Source: Clostridia bacterium (GTDB lineage: Bacteria > Bacillota > Clostridia > Lachnospirales > Anaerotignaceae). Taken from it: a DNA stretch of 64,000 nucleotides. The translations under genes and the position numbers were made by a program. Shown in pieces: positions 1-9,230 of this stretch (its first letter is position 1; the number at the start of each line of letters is the position of its first letter). Below the pieces are notes generated by a model that saw nothing but the letters and a program-made list of their open reading frames with translations, was not told where the DNA came from and did no database searches. The stretch is from positions 62,001-126,000 of the forward strand of contig JALFWW010000019.1 of the NCBI GenBank assembly GCA_022786605.1, given 5' to 3'.

Positions 1-174
1 AAACAGACCAGCTTCCTTGCCCATGATTTCCGCTGCCAGCGCTTCCAGTTCGTTTACGGTCTGGTCATCGCCATAAACGTCGTCGCCTACCACAGCTTCA
101 TACATGGCTTTACGCATTTCCTCGGTGGGCACCGTTACGGTGTCGCTTCTCAAGTCGATTTTTCCGTTAATCAT
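1..174 (-). CDS. ltaE: Low-specificity L-threonine aldolase (N-terminal part)
   Basis: Only the first 58 codons are inside the window; the gene runs off the left edge. The translated start reads [20 protein letters not shown] and continues with [17 protein letters not shown], the N-terminal signature of PLP-dependent threonine aldolases, which cleave L-threonine or L-allo-threonine to glycine and acetaldehyde in the cytosol. The ATG lies 5 bp after the stop of the ABC-F gene upstream, with GGGGAGG as ribosome binding site inside that gene's end, so the two are probably cotranscribed. Family identification is from motif recognition; the catalytic lysine is outside the window. Confidence 0.85.
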   Translation of the reverse strand, partial: MINGKIDLRSDTVTVPTEEMRKAMYEAVVGDDVYGDDQTVNELEALAAEIMGKEAGLF

Positions 175-179
175 TCTGA

Positions 180-1808
180 TTACGCCTCCCCGATCATTTT
201 TTCTCTGATTGCATCAATTTCTTCACTTTCAATATATTCGTCAAAGGTCATCTGTCTGTCGATGATGCCGCCAGGCAGAATCTCGATGATTCTGTTGGCA
301 ATGGTCTGTGTGAACTGGTGGTCATGGGAATCAAACAGCAGTGTGCCTTTATATTCCATGAGACCTTCGTTCAGTGCGGTGATGGATTCCAGATCCAGAT
401 GGTTGGTGGGTTCATCCAAAATCATCACGTTGGCGCCGCTCATCATCATTTTGCACAGCATACAGCGTACTCTTTCCCCACCGGAAAGAACGTTTGCTTC
501 TTTCAGAGCTTCTTCGCCGCTGAACAACATTCTGCCCAGCCATCCACGGATGTCCGCGTCATACTGTTCCCCTTCTTTTGCGAAAGGACGCAGCCATTCA
601 ATGAGGGAATCCTTGCAGCCATCAAAGTATTCCGCATTGTCTTTGGGGAAGTAAGCTGTTTTTGTGGTGATGCCCCATTTGAAAGTACCTTCGTCCGGTT
701 CCAGTTCGCCCATAAGGATACGGAACAGTGTGGTTCTCGCGATTTCGTCTTTCCCAACGAAAGCAACTTTGTCATTGGGACGAATCATAAAGCTTACGTT
801 ATCCAGCACTTTTTTGCCGTCGATGGTCTTGGACAGACCTTCTACCAGCAGTACGTCATTGCCCACTTCTCTGTCCTGTTTGAAGCTGCAGAAAGGATAT
901 CTTCTGGAAGAAGGTTTGATGGTATCCATCTGCAAGTTATCCAGCAGCTTTTTACGGCTGGTTGCCTGTTTTGCTTTGGAAGCATTGGCGCTGAAACGCT
1001 GGATGAATTCCTGCAGTTCTTTGATTTTCTGTTCCACACGCTTGTTCTGGTCTTTCAGCTGACGCTGTGTCATCTGTGTATAGCTGTACCAGAAATCATA
1101 GTTACCAACGAACATGGTGATTTTGCCATAGTCGATGTCAGCGATGTTGGTACAAATCTTATTCAGGAAATGTCTGTCGTGGGATACGACAATAACTGTA
1201 TTTTCAAAGTCCATCAGGAAGTTTTCCAGCCATTTGATGGCGTGGAGGTCCAGATGGTTGGTAGGTTCGTCCAGCAGCAGAATATCAGGATTGCCGAACA
1301 GCGCCTGTGCCAGCAGGACTTTCACCTTCTGGGTACCTGTCAGTTCTTTCATTTTTACATAATGGAATTCGTTGGTGACACCCAGACCATTCAGGAGGAT
1401 TTCCGCGTTGGATTCGGCAGACCAGCCGTCCAGTTCCGCAAATTCCCCTTCCAGTTCAGAAACCTTGATACCATCCTCATCGGAAAAGTCCTCTTTCGCG
1501 TAAAGGGCTTCTTTTTCCTTCATAATGTCATAGAGGCGTTTGTGACCGTACAGAACCGTTTCCACCACTTCAAATTCGTCGAACATGAAGTGGTCCTGTT
1601 TCAGCACCGCCATACGTTCGCCGGGAGTGATGAATACAGAACCTTTGTTGGGTTCCAGTTCCCCTGCCAGTATTTTCAAAAATGTGGACTTGCCGGCACC
1701 GTTGGCACCAATGAGTCCATAACAATTGCCTTTAGTAAAGTTGATGTTTACATCATTGAACAGTACCCGTCCGCCGTACTGTAAGCTTACACCTTGTGCT
1801 GCGATCAT
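180..1808 (-). CDS. ABC-F family ATPase, YkpA/YbiT type
   Basis: Soluble twin-ATPase of the ABC-F class with no membrane segment; members of this class act on the ribosome. NBD1 has Walker [10 protein letters not shown], a degenerate signature (LTGTQ) and [11 protein letters not shown]2 has signature LSGGE and DEPTNHLD, joined by a charged linker (about residues 240-300). Length (542) and order fit the YbiT/YkpA branch, which is not known for drug resistance. Odd point: the second Walker A reads GKDEIARTT, so the usual phosphate-binding lysine is arginine (codon AGA). AAGGAG lies 8 bases before the ATG. The threonine aldolase gene follows after 5 bp. Confidence 0.88.
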   Translation of the reverse strand: MIAAQGVSLQYGGRVLFNDVNINFTKGNCYGLIGANGAGKSTFLKILAGELEPNKGSVFITPGERMAVLKQDHFMFDEFEVVETVLYGHKRLYDIMKEKEALYAKEDFSDEDGIKVSELEGEFAELDGWSAESNAEILLNGLGVTNEFHYVKMKELTGTQKVKVLLAQALFGNPDILLLDEPTNHLDLHAIKWLENFLMDFENTVIVVSHDRHFLNKICTNIADIDYGKITMFVGNYDFWYSYTQMTQRQLKDQNKRVEQKIKELQEFIQRFSANASKAKQATSRKKLLDNLQMDTIKPSSRRYPFCSFKQDREVGNDVLLVEGLSKTIDGKKVLDNVSFMIRPNDKVAFVGKDEIARTTLFRILMGELEPDEGTFKWGITTKTAYFPKDNAEYFDGCKDSLIEWLRPFAKEGEQYDADIRGWLGRMLFSGEEALKEANVLSGGERVRCMLCKMMMSGANVMILDEPTNHLDLESITALNEGLMEYKGTLLFDSHDHQFTQTIANRIIEILPGGIIDRQMTFDEYIESEEIDAIREKMIGEA

Positions 1809-1925
1809 GTTTGTGTTCTCCTTTTCTCTGTTCTTTTTGACTCAAATCTTTCCTATTATAGCGCATCTGTCCCGCAAAATATAGCCCAAATCCATGTTTT
1901 TTGCATTTTTGCGGGATTTTTGCCC

Positions 1926-1967
1926 CAAAAAAAGACGGTCATGTATGTTTTTTCATACACAACCGCT
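1926..1967 (-). terminator. Intrinsic terminator after lipoprotein gene
   Basis: On the minus strand a stem of about 13 pairs (arms 1934-1947 and 1954-1967, including G-U pairs) is followed by a run of seven or more T, 14 bases beyond the lipoprotein stop. Confidence 0.75.
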
Positions 1968-1980
1968 GTAATCTTTTTTC

Positions 1981-2862
1981 TTACGCCGCATCACTTTCGT
2001 TCATGCTGGTGATTTCCTGTTCATAATTGATGGCACTCTGGGCTTCCACTGGAATTTCAATGGACTGTACGCCATTGAGATCAGAAATATCCATAGTCAC
2101 GCCATATTCCTGTACCGCAATGCCAGCACTGTCTGCCTGCAGTTCTTTCAGCACATTATTTGTTACTGTCTGCAAAACATTGCCCAAATCCATATAACAG
2201 GAAACCGCTTCCCCTGTATCTTCTTTAAAGGTGAATGTAACAGGAACATCTGCCACGCCTTCATAATAATTCTCTGTAATGCCGCTCATACCAGCCAGCT
2301 GCAGCAGTTTGCCGCCTTCCACCACCGCATACACATCCGCCGCCGGCAATGTGCCCTGCAGTGTCACCTGTTTTTTCTCTCGGGCTGTTTCCTGCCAGCC
2401 TGACGCATGCTGCAACAGTGTGATCATGTTTTCCCGCACATCGTAAATCTGCACAGAATCCTCTGCCGCCTCTTTTTCCAAAGACATTTCTGTCCACTGG
2501 TTGTTATAATTCATGAATAAATTCACATTGGCATCCTCCGCTTCCAGATACCGCTGTGTGGAATAGCTTTGTCCGCCTTGGCTGTTGAGCACTTCTGTGA
2601 TCTGCATGCAGAAGGGCTCCTTGATCTGGGAAACCGTCACTTCTGTGCTGTCGTTGCTGTCCTGCATACGGGAAACCACATTGACCGCGCCTTTATAACT
2701 GTTTGCTTCTTCCAGACTTTTGCGTGCCGCTGTTGCATATTCCGCGGGAGTCATCCCCGCCTGCGTCGGATTCTCCGCAGTATCGGGTGTTCCGCAAGCC
2801 GCCAGACAAACAACCGCTGTGGCAGCCAAACAGATTTTTGCCGCTCTGAAAAAGTTCTTCAT
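1981..2862 (-). CDS. Exported lipoprotein, LolA/LppX-like (DUF6612-like)
   Basis: Protein of 293 residues starting MKNFFRAAKICLAATA with a lipobox LAAC at about residue 22, so it should be lipid-anchored on the outer face of the membrane. After the cysteine comes a Thr/Pro-rich linker and a roughly 230-residue domain whose opening (AARKSLEEANSYKGAVNV) resembles clostridial lipoproteins of the LolA/LppX-like fold; this is fold-level inference, the ligand is unknown. The chosen ATG has GGGGG 8 bases upstream. An in-frame ATG 33 bp upstream (2895) also has AAAGGAT and cannot be excluded. It has its own promoter and terminator, so it is probably monocistronic. Confidence 0.7.
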   Translation of the reverse strand: MKNFFRAAKICLAATAVVCLAACGTPDTAENPTQAGMTPAEYATAARKSLEEANSYKGAVNVVSRMQDSNDSTEVTVSQIKEPFCMQITEVLNSQGGQSYSTQRYLEAEDANVNLFMNYNNQWTEMSLEKEAAEDSVQIYDVRENMITLLQHASGWQETAREKKQVTLQGTLPAADVYAVVEGGKLLQLAGMSGITENYYEGVADVPVTFTFKEDTGEAVSCYMDLGNVLQTVTNNVLKELQADSAGIAVQEYGVTMDISDLNGVQSIEIPVEAQSAINYEQEITSMNESDAA

Positions 2863-2915
2863 TCCATAACCCCCTATCCTACGCAATTTCTGCATGGAAT
2901 ATCCTTTCTGTTTTT

Positions 2916-2944
2916 ATTGTATCCAAAAAAGGTTTTCATTTCAA
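2916..2944 (-). promoter_or_regulatory. Sigma-A promoter of lipoprotein gene
   Basis: TTGAAA (2944-2939), 17-bp spacer, TACAAT (2921-2916) on the minus strand, about 50 bp upstream of the preferred ATG. Read from sequence only. Confidence 0.65.
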
Positions 2945-3064
2945 GCAAAAAGCCAATGTTTCAGAAAAATATAAGAATTTCGCTTCTTTCTTGTAAGATT
3001 TCCTCCACTTTCCGTCTGTTGTTCTCAAAGGAATCCTGCTTTCCCTCCACTTTTTACAAATACG

Positions 3065-3106
3065 CAAAAAAGACTGTCCCTTCCCCCCGGAAAGACAGTC
3101 TTTTTT
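3065..3106. terminator. Bidirectional intrinsic terminator
   Basis: Arms AAAAAAGACTGTC (3065-3077) and GACAGTCTTTTTT (3094-3106) pair perfectly and give a T run on both strands. It lies 10 bp after the stop of the DUF58 gene. Confidence 0.85.
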
Positions 3107-3116
3107 GTGTTCCGTT

Positions 3117-3977
3117 CTATTTCATCATCTCGTATAACACCCTTAACAGGTCTTCGTCCTCCCGGACATGGGCAAACACCGCATCTCGGCGGCTGCAAAA
3201 TTCCCTGAGGGCTGCCCACTGTTTCATGAGGGCTTTTTTATAAGCCGCCGCCATAGCTTCATTCAGCTCCATATCTCTGGTTTCTCCCGTTTCCGCGTCC
3301 ACCAGACGAAGGGCGCCGCCTACTTTCGGTTCTTCCTCTTCCTTGGAAAGAATCTGTACCAGCAAAACCTCCTGTTTTTTCTGCTGGAGCAGCTTCACCG
3401 TATCTTCGATGCCATTGTCCGTCATAAAATCAGAAATCACAACGGCAATGCCCCGCCGCAAAGGACCGCACGCCATGGCAGCGGACAAAGGCGCAGTCCC
3501 CCCGACCGCTTCCAGTTTGTCCAGAAAATCCACGGTTTCCAAAAAGCGTCCCTTTTGCGCCAGATTCCGCTTCTGTGCCCTGAGATTATCTCCAAAAGCA
3601 AACAGATGGACCTGATCACCGCCGCAAAGCCCCACATAGGCAAAGGATGCCGCCAGCTTCTTTGCCGCCAGAAATTTTCCATCCTGCTCCATGGAACGGC
3701 TGCAATCCAGAAAAACATGGACAGAAGCCTGTTTTTCTTCTAAGAACAGTTTCAGGTACAGCTTACCGAAACGGGCAAAACCATTCCAGTCCACCCGCCG
3801 CAGATCATCCCCGGCGGCATATTCCCGGTAATCGGAAAATTCCAGAGAACTGCCTCTTGCCATGGAACGTCTGGCACCGCTGTAACCATCTGTGGAAAGG
3901 CGGTGTTTCAAACGGATTGCCATTTCTTCCAGCCGTTTCAGATATTCTTTTGTCAGTGCATCCCTGAGTGTTTCCAT
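3117..3977 (-). CDS. DUF58 / vWA-like protein, partner of MoxR ATPase
   Basis: Protein of 286 residues with the DUF58 hallmark around residues 45-75 (FSDYREYAAGDDLRRVDWN) followed by a von Willebrand A-like fold carrying DCSRSME, a MIDAS-type DxSxS metal site. No membrane segment, unlike longer DUF58 proteins. DUF58 proteins are usually encoded beside MoxR AAA ATPases, which are thought to act as chaperones that load metals or remodel protein complexes; here the MoxR gene is directly upstream with a 1-bp gap. Substrate of the pair unknown. Terminator follows immediately. Confidence 0.85.
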   Translation of the reverse strand: METLRDALTKEYLKRLEEMAIRLKHRLSTDGYSGARRSMARGSSLEFSDYREYAAGDDLRRVDWNGFARFGKLYLKLFLEEKQASVHVFLDCSRSMEQDGKFLAAKKLAASFAYVGLCGGDQVHLFAFGDNLRAQKRNLAQKGRFLETVDFLDKLEAVGGTAPLSAAMACGPLRRGIAVVISDFMTDNGIEDTVKLLQQKKQEVLLVQILSKEEEEPKVGGALRLVDAETGETRDMELNEAMAAAYKKALMKQWAALREFCSRRDAVFAHVREDEDLLRVLYEMMK

Positions 3978-3978
3978 A

Positions 3979-4941
3979 TCAATACAACGCCTCTATGATC
4001 TCGTCGGGAGTTTTTCCCTCTGCCATACCTTCAAAGTTCAGGAAAATACGATGTCTGAGGGCAGGTTTCGCCGCCTGCTTGATATCCTCATAAGCCACAT
4101 GGTAACGTCCTGCCAAAAGGGCAAAGATTCTTGCCGCCCGCAAAACTGCCTGAGCGCCTCGAGGGCTTGCCCCATAGCGCACATACTGCCGCACCACTTC
4201 CGGCGCTTCTAGATTTTCCGGATGGGTCTTGAGGATCAAATCCATCAGGTATTCCGCTACAGGTTCCGCCACTGGCACCTGCTGGGCAATTTCCCGCATT
4301 TGAAGCAGTCTGCCGCCGTCCATGACCTTGGATGCCCGATGAACTTTGCCATCAGTAGTGGAAAGGACGATCTTCATCAGTTCCTCTTTATTGGGAAACG
4401 CCACATCTAGCTTGAACAGGAAACGGTCCATCTGGGCTTCCGGCAGAGGATAGGTCCCCTCCGTTTCCAGTGGGTTCTGGGTCGCCAGCACAAAAAACGG
4501 TTCTTCCAAACGGTAAGTCTGGCTGCCGCCGGTGACTGTATGCTCCTGCATGGCTTCCAGCAGCGCCGACTGGGTCTTTGGTGTGGCACGGTTGATTTCG
4601 TCCGCCAGCACCAGATTGGCAAAGATGGGACCTTTGCGGAACACAAAGGACATATTGCCGTTTTCCTCCCGATTCATGACCGTTGTGCCTGTTACGTCAG
4701 CAGGCATCAAGTCCGGTGTGAACTGGATTCTGGAAAAATGCAGGTCAACCGCATCCCCAACGGCTTTGACCAGCTGTGTTTTCCCAAGACCGGGCATGCC
4801 TTCCAGCAGTACGTTGCCCCCCGCAATCATTGCTGTCAGCACATTCCTGATCAATTCTTTCTGTCCGATGATAACGCTGCCAATCTCTTCTTCCACCCGA
4901 AAAAAGTCTGACGCGAATTGCTGAATCTTTTCTTCTTCCAT
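3979..4941 (-). CDS. MoxR-family AAA+ ATPase
   Basis: 320 residues. Walker A is GMPGLGKT (residues 48-55), Walker B VLADEINRA (about 111-119), sensor 1 ATQNPLETEGTYPLPEAQMD; C-terminal lid with RYGASPRGAQ. This is the standard MoxR layout (AAA_3 plus lid). MoxR ATPases are predicted chaperones working with vWA proteins, here the DUF58 protein downstream (1-bp gap). It is first gene of the pair, behind a strong promoter. The membrane transglutaminase-like gene often third in such operons is absent. Confidence 0.9.
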   Translation of the reverse strand: MEEEKIQQFASDFFRVEEEIGSVIIGQKELIRNVLTAMIAGGNVLLEGMPGLGKTQLVKAVGDAVDLHFSRIQFTPDLMPADVTGTTVMNREENGNMSFVFRKGPIFANLVLADEINRATPKTQSALLEAMQEHTVTGGSQTYRLEEPFFVLATQNPLETEGTYPLPEAQMDRFLFKLDVAFPNKEELMKIVLSTTDGKVHRASKVMDGGRLLQMREIAQQVPVAEPVAEYLMDLILKTHPENLEAPEVVRQYVRYGASPRGAQAVLRAARIFALLAGRYHVAYEDIKQAAKPALRHRIFLNFEGMAEGKTPDEIIEALY

Positions 4942-4973
4942 GGATTCCCCGCCTTTCTGACCGATTTTCCTTT

Positions 4974-5002
4974 ATTATAAACAGCAAAAAAATCCCCGTC
5001 AA
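4974..5002 (-). promoter_or_regulatory. Sigma-A promoter of moxR-DUF58 operon
   Basis: TTGACG (5002-4997), 17-bp spacer, TATAAT (4979-4974) on the minus strand, 33 bp before the moxR ATG. The rest of the 318-bp gap 4942-5259 holds only AT-rich DNA and a possible plus-strand -10 (TATAGT, 5212-5217) for the next gene, with no convincing -35. Confidence 0.8.
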
Positions 5003-5259
5003 CGCACAGGGCAAAACGTAATCTTTTCGCCATAAAAAATTATGTTTTTCTTAAACTTCTGCCCTTGTCCCCACATTCGTTTCCATATATAATCGTTACC
5101 ATCAGGAAAAAGGACAAAAAAATCCATCCCTGCACCTCATTCCCCCAAGGTATGTGACGGTTCCGCAAAAATTTTTACAAAAACCATATGGCACATTCCA
5201 TAAAATCATAGTATAGTAGGATAGAATGGAATTCAGTAACAAAAAGGAGCGCAACAACA

Positions 5260-6522
5260 TTGAGAAAATGGGATTGGAAAAAAACAGATCAACCTTATTT
5301 TAAAATCGCGGTATATGTATTCGCGGTACTGGCTGCCACGGTGCTTTTTGAAAAAGTCATCGGCAATCTGCCCAGCATCAGCAGCACCATACACGCCTTT
5401 TTGAAAGTGACGCAAACCCTGTGTCTGCCGTTTCTTATGGGCTTTATGATCGCTTATGTCATGAACCCCTTCGTCAATTTCTTTGAACGGCATACCATGA
5501 AAAACAACTCTTTTTTCCAACGGCATCCACGGATGACCCGTGCCGTTGCCATCACGCTGATCTACACCATTGTCATCGGCGGCATCATCTGGATCGCCAT
5601 TTATCTGGTGCCTGAGATCAAAACATCTGTTGTCAATTTTGCGAAACAGCTGCCCGTTTATACCGCAACATTGAATCAGAAGATCGAAGACCTTTTCGTA
5701 CAGGTGGATTTCATCGACGGGGAAGATGTGAACAACATCATCAACCGCCTGCTGACACCCATTCTGGGGGTTTCCGAAAATTTGCAGACAGACGGCGGCG
5801 ATCTGGCTTTTCTGCAAGACCCTGACGGCATTTCCAAAATGCTGGCAGCTGTCATCGGCAATGTCTTTACCATGGGACGCTTTGTTTTCAATCTGATCAT
5901 GGCCATTTTCATTGCCTTTTACATGCTTTTTGACAAAGAAAATTTCCTGCGCCAGCTGCGGAAAGTCATCTTCGCGCTGACTTCCGAAAAAACCGCAAAC
6001 CGGATTTTTTACAACGGCAGCCGCATCCATGGCATCTTCCAGAGCTTCATTGTAGGTAAAGCCCTGGACTCTCTCATCATCGGCATTCTGGCGTTTATCG
6101 GTCTGACGCTCATCAAAGCCCCTCTGGTGCTGGTATTGAGCCTGATCATCGGCGTCACCAACATGATCCCTTATTTCGGACCATTTCTGGGGGGCATCCC
6201 GGCAGTCATCATCACACTGCTCATCAGTCCCATCCATGCTGTCTGGGTCGGTTTATTCATTCTTGCCCTTCAGCAGTTTGACGGCAATTTTCTGGGACCC
6301 AAAATCCTTGGGAACTCTCTGGACATCAGCCCCTTGTGGATCATACTCGCCGTTGTGGTAGGCGGCGCTGTCATGGGACCTTTGGGCATGTTCATCGGTG
6401 TGCCTATATTCGCCACTGTCAAAATGTTCTGTACGGAATATATCAACCGCAAATATGACAGAAAATATCAGTCTGCGGCTGCCATCAGCGTGTCCGATAC
6501 AGAACAGGAAAATGAAAATTAA
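5260..6522 (+). CDS. AI-2E family transporter (PF01594 permease)
   Basis: 420-residue integral membrane protein. Several long hydrophobic stretches, with a central loop (about residues 130-200) and a conserved C-terminal block (IIGVTNMIPYFGPFLGGIPA ... GGAVMGPLGMFIGVPI) that defines the AI-2E/YrrI/YtvI permease family. Members are variously linked to autoinducer-2 export, Na+/H+ exchange or, in sporulators, spore envelope functions; the substrate here is unknown. Start is TTG at 5260 with AAGGAG 9 bases upstream. The acidic tail ends TEQENEN. A terminator separates it from the CPBP gene. Confidence 0.85.
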   Translation: MRKWDWKKTDQPYFKIAVYVFAVLAATVLFEKVIGNLPSISSTIHAFLKVTQTLCLPFLMGFMIAYVMNPFVNFFERHTMKNNSFFQRHPRMTRAVAITLIYTIVIGGIIWIAIYLVPEIKTSVVNFAKQLPVYTATLNQKIEDLFVQVDFIDGEDVNNIINRLLTPILGVSENLQTDGGDLAFLQDPDGISKMLAAVIGNVFTMGRFVFNLIMAIFIAFYMLFDKENFLRQLRKVIFALTSEKTANRIFYNGSRIHGIFQSFIVGKALDSLIIGILAFIGLTLIKAPLVLVLSLIIGVTNMIPYFGPFLGGIPAVIITLLISPIHAVWVGLFILALQQFDGNFLGPKILGNSLDISPLWIILAVVVGGAVMGPLGMFIGVPIFATVKMFCTEYINRKYDRKYQSAAAISVSDTEQENEN

Positions 6523-6551
6523 ATCATTCAAATCAAACCAATCTACACACG

Positions 6552-6602
6552 GAACTTTCGGGCGGGGAAAGGACCTCTTTTCCCGTGCCGGAAGTTTTTT
6601 AT
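6552..6602 (+). terminator. Intrinsic terminator after AI-2E transporter
   Basis: Long GC-rich stem with some G-U pairs (arms about 6555-6573 and 6577-6594) followed by TTTTTT at 6595-6600. It lies just before the ribosome binding site of the CPBP gene, so it could also attenuate that gene. Confidence 0.7.
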
Positions 6603-6618
6603 TGCAAGGAGGAACTTT

Positions 6619-7503
6619 ATGGTACGACGTACAAACCAATATTTCTTATTTGTATTTCTCTTTTTCATGCTCGCTTCTTCTCTGGTGGGACTTCTGCTGA
6701 CAAAATTTGTCCCTCTTCCCGCTGTCTGGAACAATATCATCATGCAGTTTCTGGTATTCATCCCCATGTTAGTCATTTATGTCAAGACAGAAAAAACCTC
6801 AGTGAAAGAATGTTTTTCCATCAAGCCTCTGAGTCTGAAAAACGCCCTGATCTGCCTTGGCATCGCTTATTTTTCTCTTCCCTTCGTTTCTCTCATTGTG
6901 GTGCTTACTTCCCAAATCCAGCCCAATCTGGCAGAGGAAACCATGAACCAGCTAAAAGACAGTTCTTTCTTCTCTCTGCTGCTTCTCATTGCCGTACAGC
7001 CTGCCATTTTTGAGGAAATGCTTTTCCGTGGAGCGGCTCTGCACGGTTACCGCAGTCTGGGCACCAAAAAAGCGATCCTGATGAGTGCCCTGATGTTCGC
7101 CATGCTTCACATGAATCTTCAGCAAGCATTATACGCCTTTTTGCTGGGAGCAATTTTCGCCTTTCTGGTCCAGCGCACCGGCTCCATATTCGCTTCCATG
7201 CTGCCCCACTTTCTCATCAACGCTTTAAACTGTTTTGCCGTTTCCGCGCAATCCCCTCAGGAAGGCATTGTGGAAGAGATGGCTTTTATGAAGGAATTCC
7301 TCAGCGTTGGTCTGCAATGCCTGATCTTCCTGCCTTTTCTGATTTTGCTGGTATATCTGTTCCTGCGGCAAAATCCCGCACCGGCAGAGGCTTTGCCAGC
7401 AGATGCAGACGCACCAAAGGAAAAGATTTTCACAGCTTCTTTCTGGATCATCGTAGCAATCTTTATCCTGCTGGGTGTCCTGCCCAATCTTTACTGGAAA
7501 TAA
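6619..7503 (+). CDS. CPBP family intramembrane glutamic endopeptidase
   Basis: 294 residues, multi-pass membrane protein. The CPBP (Abi/Rce1-like) motifs are present: EEMLFRG (Glu132, Glu133, Arg137), FAMLHMN (His164) and PHFLINALN (His197), the residues that form the catalytic site in this family. Bacterial members process prenylated-like or bacteriocin-related peptides or anchor regulatory proteins; no bacteriocin genes are nearby, so the substrate is unknown. AAGGAGG lies 7 bases before the ATG. The C-terminal quarter adds two further hydrophobic segments separated by an Ala/Pro-rich loop. Confidence 0.88.
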   Translation: MVRRTNQYFLFVFLFFMLASSLVGLLLTKFVPLPAVWNNIIMQFLVFIPMLVIYVKTEKTSVKECFSIKPLSLKNALICLGIAYFSLPFVSLIVVLTSQIQPNLAEETMNQLKDSSFFSLLLLIAVQPAIFEEMLFRGAALHGYRSLGTKKAILMSALMFAMLHMNLQQALYAFLLGAIFAFLVQRTGSIFASMLPHFLINALNCFAVSAQSPQEGIVEEMAFMKEFLSVGLQCLIFLPFLILLVYLFLRQNPAPAEALPADADAPKEKIFTASFWIIVAIFILLGVLPNLYWK

Positions 7504-7537
7504 AAAAATATGCCTTCGGACTGTTCCCTGGGAAAGC

Positions 7538-7582
7538 AAAAAAGCCAGAATCCTCTAAACAAAAAGGATTCCGGCTTTTTTT
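7538..7582. terminator. Bidirectional terminator between convergent genes
   Basis: Arms AAAAAAGCCAGAATCCT and AGGATTCCGGCTTTTTTT with one mismatch; T run on both strands. It serves the CPBP gene (plus) and the SEDS gene (minus). Its stem belongs to the AAAGCCGGAATCC theme seen at many other terminators of this window. Confidence 0.85.
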
Positions 7583-7607
7583 GATTCGGAATGACATTCT
7601 GTTCATT

Positions 7608-9230
7608 TTATGCCGCCGTCAAGTCCCGATCCCGAACGCCTTCCCCTCGGCGGAATACGGAACAAAGCAGTCCCATAAGCAGGGCATTGATACACAGCAC
7701 CGCATTGCCATAGCTTACAAGGGGCAGCGCATAAGGCGCCACCAACATGAATCCCAGATTATAAGCTGTAAAAAATACGGTCTGTATGAGCAGCACCAGC
7801 CAGATGGAAAGGGCTGTCATCCGCCCAAAAGCGCTCCGCTGTTTTTGTATCTGCCAAAAAGACAGCAGGAAAAACAACGCAAATACCGCCAGCACCAATG
7901 CCACTGCCAGTTTTCCATAGGCAAAACCCAGTCTGGGCAACAAAATGTCATTGCTGAACAAATCCTGTCTTTGAGAAAGCACAAGTTCTACGCTTCTTGC
8001 CATTTCGTTCTGGGGAAGGGTCCCACGACCCAGCCAACGACAGTTTTCCCAGATATTTTCCACCAGATATCTGAAATAACCGCCTTCAAACTCTCCGCCT
8101 GCCAGCCGCGCAACGGCAAAACGCAGACGAAACCGCAATGCCGGTATTCCAAACACCGCCAGCACACCTGCCCCAATGCCTGCCCCTGTTGTCAGCGCCA
8201 GCAATCGTTTTCCTTTCTCTTTTCCCATGGAAAACCAATCCGCTCCCACTGCCACGGCAAAAGCGCCATAAGCAGAGATGGAAAAAATCAATACCATAGA
8301 AATTTTCCCCAAAGAAAACAGCACCACCGCCAGCACTGCCATTGCCAGCCAGCAGAACCAATATCCCTTTTTTCCTTTTCGCCCCGTCAAAAACAGTATG
8401 GAAAGGAAGGGCAGTGGAGCCAGCAAGGCAAGTCCCGTCAAAGCGTAGGCGTAATCAAAAAAGAAAAATATACTTTCTCCGCCGCTTTTGTCCGCAAAAG
8501 GAACAACTAAGATGAGCATTGCCAGAAATAACAGAAGCCCCCCTTTTGCCTTTCTTGCCAGCAGGGTAAAATCCAAAAAATATGCCGCCCCAAACAATAC
8601 CACAGCCAAAAGCACCGGCACCACCATATCTACACCAAAAGGCACCTGATCGATGGTCAGGCGGCAGAACAGCCCCATACACAGCAGCACCGCCGCCACC
8701 AATACCATCTGCCATTGGGGCTTAGGGCGATGGGTCCTGTCCAATGCCATACCTACCTCGATGCCGTCACCCATTTCCTCTACAGTGCGTTTTTCCGCTT
8801 CTTTCTCCGACAATCCTTCTGCCAGAAAGGCTTCTTTCTGCATCAGCAAATGGTCTGTCAGTTCCTCTGCCACCGCTTTTCTGGTCTGTTTCCATCGGAT
8901 CTGGTCACAGACTGTATCTATATATGTCTGCATTTCAGAGGAAACAGGCTGTACTTCCTGTTCTGGGTTTTCCTCAATTTCTTCCTGAATTTTTTCTTCC
9001 TTCTCCATTTTTTCCAGAATCAGTGCCATTTCCCTTTCTTCCGCCTGTTTTTGTTCCGCTTCTGTCATGCCCGCTGCCTGCCATGCTTTCCGGCATTCCG
9101 CCAGATAGCCGTGAAATCTGTCTGCCGCTTCCTCCCGCAAGAGGTCTTTTTCCGATAGTGTATCCGCAGACAGCCATGCTTTCCATCTTCTCCACATCTC
9201 CTTAAATCCCCGCACAGCAAGCACCCCCAT
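7608..9230 (-). CDS. SEDS (FtsW/RodA/SpoVE)-family membrane protein with N-terminal permease-prefix domain
   Basis: 540 residues. N-terminal 170 residues are cytoplasmic: a Glu/Lys-rich helix, then a roughly 55-residue domain (IRWKQTRKAVAEELTDHLLM ... EEMGD) like the permease prefix/DUF1700-type domain found on regulated ABC permeases. About ten membrane segments follow, ending with LPLVSYGNAVLCIN, matching the SEDS signature LPFVSYGG, and a QDLFSND loop where SEDS polymerases have their conserved Asp. SEDS proteins polymerise glycan strands; activity here is inferred. It overlaps the PadR gene by 29 bp, so both share the PadR-controlled promoter. Not an ordinary FtsW or RodA; no PBP2 gene adjoins. 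Confidence 0.75.
   Translation of the reverse strand: MGVLAVRGFKEMWRRWKAWLSADTLSEKDLLREEAADRFHGYLAECRKAWQAAGMTEAEQKQAEEREMALILEKMEKEEKIQEEIEENPEQEVQPVSSEMQTYIDTVCDQIRWKQTRKAVAEELTDHLLMQKEAFLAEGLSEKEAEKRTVEEMGDGIEVGMALDRTHRPKPQWQMVLVAAVLLCMGLFCRLTIDQVPFGVDMVVPVLLAVVLFGAAYFLDFTLLARKAKGGLLLFLAMLILVVPFADKSGGESIFFFFDYAYALTGLALLAPLPFLSILFLTGRKGKKGYWFCWLAMAVLAVVLFSLGKISMVLIFSISAYGAFAVAVGADWFSMGKEKGKRLLALTTGAGIGAGVLAVFGIPALRFRLRFAVARLAGGEFEGGYFRYLVENIWENCRWLGRGTLPQNEMARSVELVLSQRQDLFSNDILLPRLGFAYGKLAVALVLAVFALFFLLSFWQIQKQRSAFGRMTALSIWLVLLIQTVFFTAYNLGFMLVAPYALPLVSYGNAVLCINALLMGLLCSVFRRGEGVRDRDLTAA

Noticed and set aside
318..1784. Open frame of 488 codons antisense to the ABC-F gene
   Set aside because: Same reason: shadow of the real minus-strand gene.
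5189..5217. Sigma-54-like TGGCAC before the AI-2E gene
   Set aside because: The required GC/TTGC element at the proper distance is missing, and no sigma-54 activator is nearby.
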